Assembly: GCA_903837495.1 (NCBI GenBank)
Contig: CAILUT010000057.1
Location: 1-34,844, forward strand
Direction of reading: 5' to 3'
DNA length: 34,844 nt
Source: an uncultured Flavobacteriales bacterium
GTDB taxonomy: Bacteria; Bacteroidota; Bacteroidia; CAIKAF01
The translations under genes were made by a program, and so were the position numbers. This document shows positions 30,475 to 34,844 of the stretch, piece by piece; within the stretch, counting starts at the first letter, position 1; each line of letters opens with the position of its first letter. Under the pieces are notes generated by a model, which worked only from the letters and a program-made list of their open reading frames with translations, searched no databases and was not told the DNA's origin.

Positions 30475-33400
30475 TTAAGCGGATTTTTCAATACAAATAC
30501 CTGCACGCAAATCTCCTTCAAGTTCAACTTCGGTAGCCAATCCAGCCTCATTTGAGGGGCCGGTTTTAAGCTCCAAGGCCAAAACTTCGGTGCGAATATA
30601 GTGATTATTAGCCTGAACCGCATTTTGTATTTCGGCCGAACCGTAAATCCAGAGGCGGATTCGGTCGCCCACATCCAAGCCAGAATCTTTGCGTAGGTTT
30701 TGAATGCGGTTCACCAAATCGCGGGCGGTTCCTTCGGCCAAAAGTTCAGGGCTCAATTGCAGATCTAGGGCTACCGTTAAGGGGCCGTTGCTAGCGACTT
30801 GCCAGCCGGGCAGATCTTGGGACCGAATTTCGACATCGTCTTTGAGCAATTCGACGGTTCGGCCCTGCGGCAAGGAGAGGGAACAGCTGCCTTTGCTGTT
30901 CAATTGTTGAATATCGACTTGGCGTAGGTTTTCTATGGCTTGTGCCACCTCTTTCATGTCTTTTCCGAACCGGGGCCCTAGCTTTTTAAAATCGGCTTTG
31001 GCCTTCAACACCATCCAATCTCCGGGTTGGGTATGCAATTCAAGGGTTTTCACGTTTACCTCGGCCTTAATGATGTCTGAAACCCGTTCTAAGGCTGCAG
31101 ATTGCCTTAAATCTAAAACCGGAATCAAAACCCGTTGCAGGGGCTGCCTTACCCGAATTTTTTCGGATTTTCGGATGGATAAAATCAGGCTGCAGGCCAT
31201 TTGAGCCAGCTCCATGGCGTATTCCAGCTCGGGATTCAGGAATTCGGTCAGTTCTTTTGGCCAAGTGGCCAAATGCACCGAGGAGGGGCTGCCCGTCAAA
31301 TCGCGATACAGGCGGTCGCTGTAAAAGGGGGCCATCGGGGCCATCATCAAAGCCAGATAGCACAGCGAATGGTGCAGGGTATCGAAGGCCGATTGTTTGT
31401 CTTGGTCGTCGGCTTCTTTCCAGAAGCGGCGGCGTGAGAGCCGCAGATACCAGTTTGAAAGTTCGGTATCGGTAAAGGCATGCAAGAGTCGCCCGGCCTG
31501 GGTCAGGTCAAAGTCTTCGTAGGCGGCGGTAACGTCGCGGTGCAAGCTGCCTAACCTTGACAGCATCCAGCGGTCAAATTCCGAAGGATGTTCGGGCAGG
31601 CGGGGCATCCGAGGCGACAGGCCGTCCACATTGCTGTATAGCGCCAAAAAAGAATAGGTATTGTGCAAGGTCGAGAAGAACCTTCGGGCCCCCTCTTCAA
31701 GTCCGGCAGGATTAAACTTTAAATCGTCCCAAGGCGAGGCATTGGTGAGCATGTACCAACGCAGGGCATCGGCCCCATGCTGTTCAATGGCCTGAAATGG
31801 ATCGACGGCGTTTCCGAGCCGCTTGGACATTTTAAGGCCGTTTTTATCTTGAACCAAGCCGTTGGAAACAACGGTTTTAAAGGCCACCGAATCCATGATT
31901 CCTGCCGCAATAACATGCAGGGTAAAAAACCAGCCCCGTGTTTGGTCCACCCCTTCGGCAATAAAATCGGCTGGAAACGCATGGCCCGAGTCGATTTTCT
32001 CTTTGTTTTCGAAGGGGTAATGCCATTGAGCAAAGGGCATAGAACCGCTGTCAAACCACACGTCAATCAAATCGGATTCACGGCGCATGGGCATGCCCGA
32101 GGCCGAGACCAACACAACTTGATCTACCATAGGCCGATGCAAATCAATTTGGCCGTAGTCAACCTTTCCGTTTTGCAGGGCATAGGGGTTTTCGGTCATA
32201 AACCCAGCCTGCATAGAACGTTCAATTTCGCGGCTTAGTTCTTCGACCGAGCCGATGCAGATTTCTTCGGAGCCATCGTTGCTGCGCCAAATAGGCAGGG
32301 GGATTCCCCAAAACCGGCTTCGGCTCAGGTTCCAATCGATCAAATTTTCAAGCCAGTTACCAAATCTCCCCGTTCCGGTTGATTCCGGTTTCCAGCGTAT
32401 GGTTTTGTTTAAATCGAGCAATCGGCTTTTTAAGGCTGTGGTTCGAACAAACCAAGAGTCCAAGGGATAATACAAAATGGGTTTATCGGTTCTCCAGCAA
32501 TGGGGGTAGCTGTGTTCGTACTTTTCAATTTTGAAGGCCCGGTTGCGTTGTTTCAGCAGCACAGCAATGCGGACATCTACCGACTCGTATCCTTCTGCCT
32601 TTTGTTCGGCTGCCAGATAGGATTCTTTGACGTACTCCCCCGCAAAATCGGTAACCTGGGCGGTAAAACGTCCTTGTTCATCAACCAAAGTAAGGCTGCC
32701 AATTCCGTGTTGGGCGGCCACTTTAAAGTCGTCGCTGCCGAAGCTGGGAGCTATGTGCACCATTCCTGTTCCATCGGCCGTTGTAACGAAGTCGCCCGGA
32801 ATAATTCGGTAGGCATCGCCATTTTCAGGGCGAGCGTAATTGAAAAGGGGCTCGTAGTGTAGGCCGACCAATGCCGAGCCTTTAGCGCTGCCCAAGCGTT
32901 TCCAGGCCGGTTTTTTTTGGTTGGCTTCGGGTTCTTGGTTTTCCATTTCGGCGGCGAAGTAGTTTTCCAAGCGTTCTTCGGCCAGCCAAACACGAATGGG
33001 ATCGCGGGTATATGGATTTTGGGTTTCGACCAAAACATAGTTGATGTTGGGGCCAACGGCCAGGGCGGTATTTGAGGGCAAGGTCCAGGGCGTTGTAGTC
33101 CAGGCCAGGCAAAAATCAGAATCGGCCGTTTCTATCCCTTGTATTTGCTGCTTGGGAACCAACTTAAATTGAGCCACCAGGGTGGTGTCTTTCACGTTGC
33201 GGTAGGCGCCGGGTTGGTTTAATTCGTGCGAGGACAATCCGGTTCCGGCAGCTGGGCTGTAGGGTTGAATGGTATAGCCTTTGTAGAGGAGTCCTTTGTT
33301 GTAAAACTGCTGCAAAATCCACCAAACCGATTCCATGTATTTGGGGTCGTAGGTAATGTAGGGGTTTTGCATGTCAACCCAATAGCCCATGGCATCGGTC

Positions 33401-33801
33401 AACTTTTGCCACTCCCCGGTAAAGCGCATCACCGCTTTTCGACAGGCGGCGTTGTAGTCTTCGATACTGATGGTTTTACCTATGTCTTCTTTGGTCAGGT
33501 TCAATTCTTTTTCCACCTGCAATTCAACGGGCAAGCCATGGGCATCCCAGCCGGCCTTGCGCAGCACCCGAAATCCTTGCATGGTTTTGTAGCGGCATAC
33601 GGCATCTTTGATGGCACGCGCCATAACATGGTGTATGCCGGGCATGCCGTTGGCCGATGGAGGCCCCTCAAAAAAAGTGAAATCTCCCCCGGTTTTATTC
33701 AGAGAGGCTTGAAATGTATTCTCTTGATTCCAGTGCGCCTGAATCTCTGCCTGAACTTGCGGCAGGTGCAAACCTGAATGCTCCTTAAATCGTACGCCCA
33801 T
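30475..33801 (-). CDS. ileS: Isoleucyl-tRNA synthetase, long Bacteroidota type
   Basis: A 1108-residue class I aminoacyl-tRNA synthetase that charges tRNA-Ile in the cytoplasm. The HIGH-like signature is GMPGIHHVMARAIKD (about residue 50) and the KMSKS-like loop is KMSKRLGNAVDP (about 655). The CP1 editing domain carries AWTTTPWTLPSN near 230. The anticodon-binding region follows and the C-terminal extension is long. The size and the KMSKR form fit the eukaryote-like IleRS group, whose members are often less sensitive to mupirocin, though resistance cannot be concluded here. ATG 33801 is chosen over a TTG three codons upstream. A TATATTTG box ends six bases before the ATG. It heads the operon with the DksA-like gene and lspA, and is divergent from parE. 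Confidence 0.96.
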   Translation of the reverse strand: MGVRFKEHSGLHLPQVQAEIQAHWNQENTFQASLNKTGGDFTFFEGPPSANGMPGIHHVMARAIKDAVCRYKTMQGFRVLRKAGWDAHGLPVELQVEKELNLTKEDIGKTISIEDYNAACRKAVMRFTGEWQKLTDAMGYWVDMQNPYITYDPKYMESVWWILQQFYNKGLLYKGYTIQPYSPAAGTGLSSHELNQPGAYRNVKDTTLVAQFKLVPKQQIQGIETADSDFCLAWTTTPWTLPSNTALAVGPNINYVLVETQNPYTRDPIRVWLAEERLENYFAAEMENQEPEANQKKPAWKRLGSAKGSALVGLHYEPLFNYARPENGDAYRIIPGDFVTTADGTGMVHIAPSFGSDDFKVAAQHGIGSLTLVDEQGRFTAQVTDFAGEYVKESYLAAEQKAEGYESVDVRIAVLLKQRNRAFKIEKYEHSYPHCWRTDKPILYYPLDSWFVRTTALKSRLLDLNKTIRWKPESTGTGRFGNWLENLIDWNLSRSRFWGIPLPIWRSNDGSEEICIGSVEELSREIERSMQAGFMTENPYALQNGKVDYGQIDLHRPMVDQVVLVSASGMPMRRESDLIDVWFDSGSMPFAQWHYPFENKEKIDSGHAFPADFIAEGVDQTRGWFFTLHVIAAGIMDSVAFKTVVSNGLVQDKNGLKMSKRLGNAVDPFQAIEQHGADALRWYMLTNASPWDDLKFNPAGLEEGARRFFSTLHNTYSFLALYSNVDGLSPRMPRLPEHPSEFDRWMLSRLGSLHRDVTAAYEDFDLTQAGRLLHAFTDTELSNWYLRLSRRRFWKEADDQDKQSAFDTLHHSLCYLALMMAPMAPFYSDRLYRDLTGSPSSVHLATWPKELTEFLNPELEYAMELAQMACSLILSIRKSEKIRVRQPLQRVLIPVLDLRQSAALERVSDIIKAEVNVKTLELHTQPGDWMVLKAKADFKKLGPRFGKDMKEVAQAIENLRQVDIQQLNSKGSCSLSLPQGRTVELLKDDVEIRSQDLPGWQVASNGPLTVALDLQLSPELLAEGTARDLVNRIQNLRKDSGLDVGDRIRLWIYGSAEIQNAVQANNHYIRTEVLALELKTGPSNEAGLATEVELEGDLRAGICIEKSA

Positions 33802-33807
33802 GTGTTC

Positions 33808-33815
33808 CAAATATA
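33808..33815 (-). promoter_or_regulatory. Putative -7 box (TATATTTG) for the ileS operon
   Basis: TATATTTG on the minus strand is a full TAnnTTTG match, ending six bases (GAACAC) before ATG 33801. The predicted leader is about three bases. No T-box-like leader can therefore be present if this promoter is used. No clear -33 TTG is found. Confidence 0.48.
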
Positions 33816-33895
33816 AAGGCCGAAGGTAGCAAATTGTAGGGGGTTTGGCAAGGCAATGCCCCGAAAGGGCAGCATGTGTATCTATGAAAAAGCCC

Positions 33896-33903
33896 TATCT
33901 TTG
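33896..33903 (+). promoter_or_regulatory. Putative -7 box (TATCTTTG) for parE
   Basis: TATCTTTG is a full TAnnTTTG match and ends three bases (GGC) before ATG 33907. At 19-base spacing the -33 position reads ATG, one base from TTG. It predicts a leaderless transcript starting at the parE ATG. Confidence 0.48.
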
Positions 33904-33906
33904 GGC

Positions 33907-34844
33907 ATGGCACAGCAATCAGGAAATTATTCGGAAGACAGCATACGCTCGCTCGACTGGAAAGAACACATTCGCCTACGTCCGGGCATGTACATTGGCA
34001 AATTGGGCGATGGTTCATCGGTGGACGACGGCATTTACATTCTTCTTAAAGAGGTGATTGACAATTCCATCGACGAATACGTCATGGGAAATGGACGCAG
34101 CATCAAGGTAAAAGTGCAAGACGGGGGAGTTACGGTTCGCGATTATGGTCGGGGAATACCCCTGGGCAAGGTAATTGATTGCGTGTCAAAGCCCAACACA
34201 GGAGCCAAGTACGATTCAGAAGTATTTAAAAAATCGGTCGGCCTAAACGGGATTGGCACCAAAGCGGTAAATGCCTTGTCCTCGTTTTTTCGAGTTCAAT
34301 CCATTCGAGATGGGCAATCAAAAGTTGCCGAATTTGAACAAGGCAACCTGCGGCGTGAAGAAGACCTAAGCGAGGTAAAAGAACGCTCCGGAACCTTGGT
34401 GCATTTTGTGCCCGATGCGGCTATTTTTTCAAACTACCAATACCGTCCGCAGTACGTTGAAAAAATGCTGTGGAACTATGCCTACTTGAACACCGGCCTG
34501 ACTTTGAACCTAAACGGCCAAGACATTCGTTCTGAGAACGGATTGGTGGATTTGTTGAACAACGAGATTTCAGGAGAAATTCTGTACCCCATTGTTCACC
34601 TTAAAGGCGAAGACATTGAGGTGGCGATTACCCATGGCAATGCCTATGGCGAGGAATATTACAGCTTTGTGAACGGGCAATACACCCCGCAGGGGGGCAC
34701 CCACCATGCTGCATTTCGCGAGGCCTTGGTGAAAACCATTCGGGAGTTTTTTAAAAAAGACTTTGATGCCGCCGATGTGCGGAGTTCCATCATTTCAGCC
34801 ATATCTATTAAGGTGATGGAGCCTGTTTTTGAATCGCAAACCAA
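33907..34844 (+). CDS. parE: DNA topoisomerase IV subunit B, partial (cut by right edge)
   Basis: The first 312 codons of a GHKL-type type II topoisomerase ATPase subunit, which drives decatenation of daughter chromosomes with ParC. Visible motifs are [23 protein letters not shown] (Mg/ATP-binding Asn), [12 protein letters not shown] (ADP-ribose-binding DxGxG), [15 protein letters not shown] and [10 protein letters not shown]. The window ends at ESQT, just before the lysine expected in the QTK loop that contacts ATP. The N-terminus [20 protein letters not shown] and [17 protein letters not shown] are of the Bacteroidota ParE type rather than GyrB. The start is the only ATG ahead of the domain; an ATG at 33884 is out of frame. 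The gene is open at the right edge and no stop is seen. Confidence 0.93.
   Translation, partial: MAQQSGNYSEDSIRSLDWKEHIRLRPGMYIGKLGDGSSVDDGIYILLKEVIDNSIDEYVMGNGRSIKVKVQDGGVTVRDYGRGIPLGKVIDCVSKPNTGAKYDSEVFKKSVGLNGIGTKAVNALSSFFRVQSIRDGQSKVAEFEQGNLRREEDLSEVKERSGTLVHFVPDAAIFSNYQYRPQYVEKMLWNYAYLNTGLTLNLNGQDIRSENGLVDLLNNEISGEILYPIVHLKGEDIEVAITHGNAYGEEYYSFVNGQYTPQGGTHHAAFREALVKTIREFFKKDFDAADVRSSIISAISIKVMEPVFESQT

Noticed and set aside
33845-34057. A 70-residue plus-strand frame overlapping the start of parE.
   Set aside because: It is out of frame with the conserved ParE N-terminus and holds no domain.

Overview
The window looks like chromosomal DNA of a member of the Bacteroidota, probably Flavobacteriales-like. 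Several things point that way. Three secreted proteins end in type IX secretion (T9SS) sorting domains. There are PorT-like outer-membrane barrels and an S9B dipeptidyl peptidase. The ileS, DksA-like and lspA genes form a tight operon, and ParE and IleRS are of the Bacteroidota type. Many genes have a TAnnTTTG-like -7 promoter box and almost none has a Shine-Dalgarno sequence. I see no rRNA, tRNA, CRISPR, transposase, integrase or phage gene.

Layout from left to right. An outer-membrane barrel gene and fumarylacetoacetase (tyrosine breakdown) lie on the minus strand. A two-gene heptose operon follows (a GHMP heptose-phosphate kinase and a GmhA-like isomerase), then an outer-membrane barrel gene overlapping a lipoprotein gene by ATGA. 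Next come a CAP-domain protein, a POT peptide transporter and an S9B dipeptidyl peptidase. The last two are convergent, so peptide cleavage and peptide uptake are neighbours. From 11 to 24 kb the window holds large cell-surface genes (a subtilase with a PKD domain, a Calx-beta protein and a protein with nine PKD-like modules), a small unknown secreted protein and recQ. After an unusual repeat-rich gap come purL, a GNAT/FemAB-like protein, a glycine-rich PKD protein, the lspA / DksA-like / ileS operon, and the first 312 codons of parE, cut by the right edge.

The most unusual content is non-coding. Five dispersed copies of a GC-rich element, each 141 or 142 bp, sit between genes. Each folds as a long imperfect hairpin whose exact centre carries the conserved core GCGACnnnRGGAGC. 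Stem sequences differ strongly between copies but remain complementary, so the structure appears to be maintained. Four of the five copies lie 16 to 48 bp beyond the stop codon of a minus-strand gene, and one lies between the divergent purL and GNAT genes. I do not recognise this family. It could be a structured RNA, a palindromic mobile repeat (REP/MITE-like), or both.

The 23.4-24.1 kb gap also holds an 86-bp tandem array whose units each contain an inverted repeat, followed by a 7-bp satellite. A second recurrent pattern is a TAnnTTT(G/A) box ending only 3-6 bases before the ATG at six genes, which predicts leaderless or nearly leaderless transcripts. Functional assignments rest on motif reading only, and no database search was possible.
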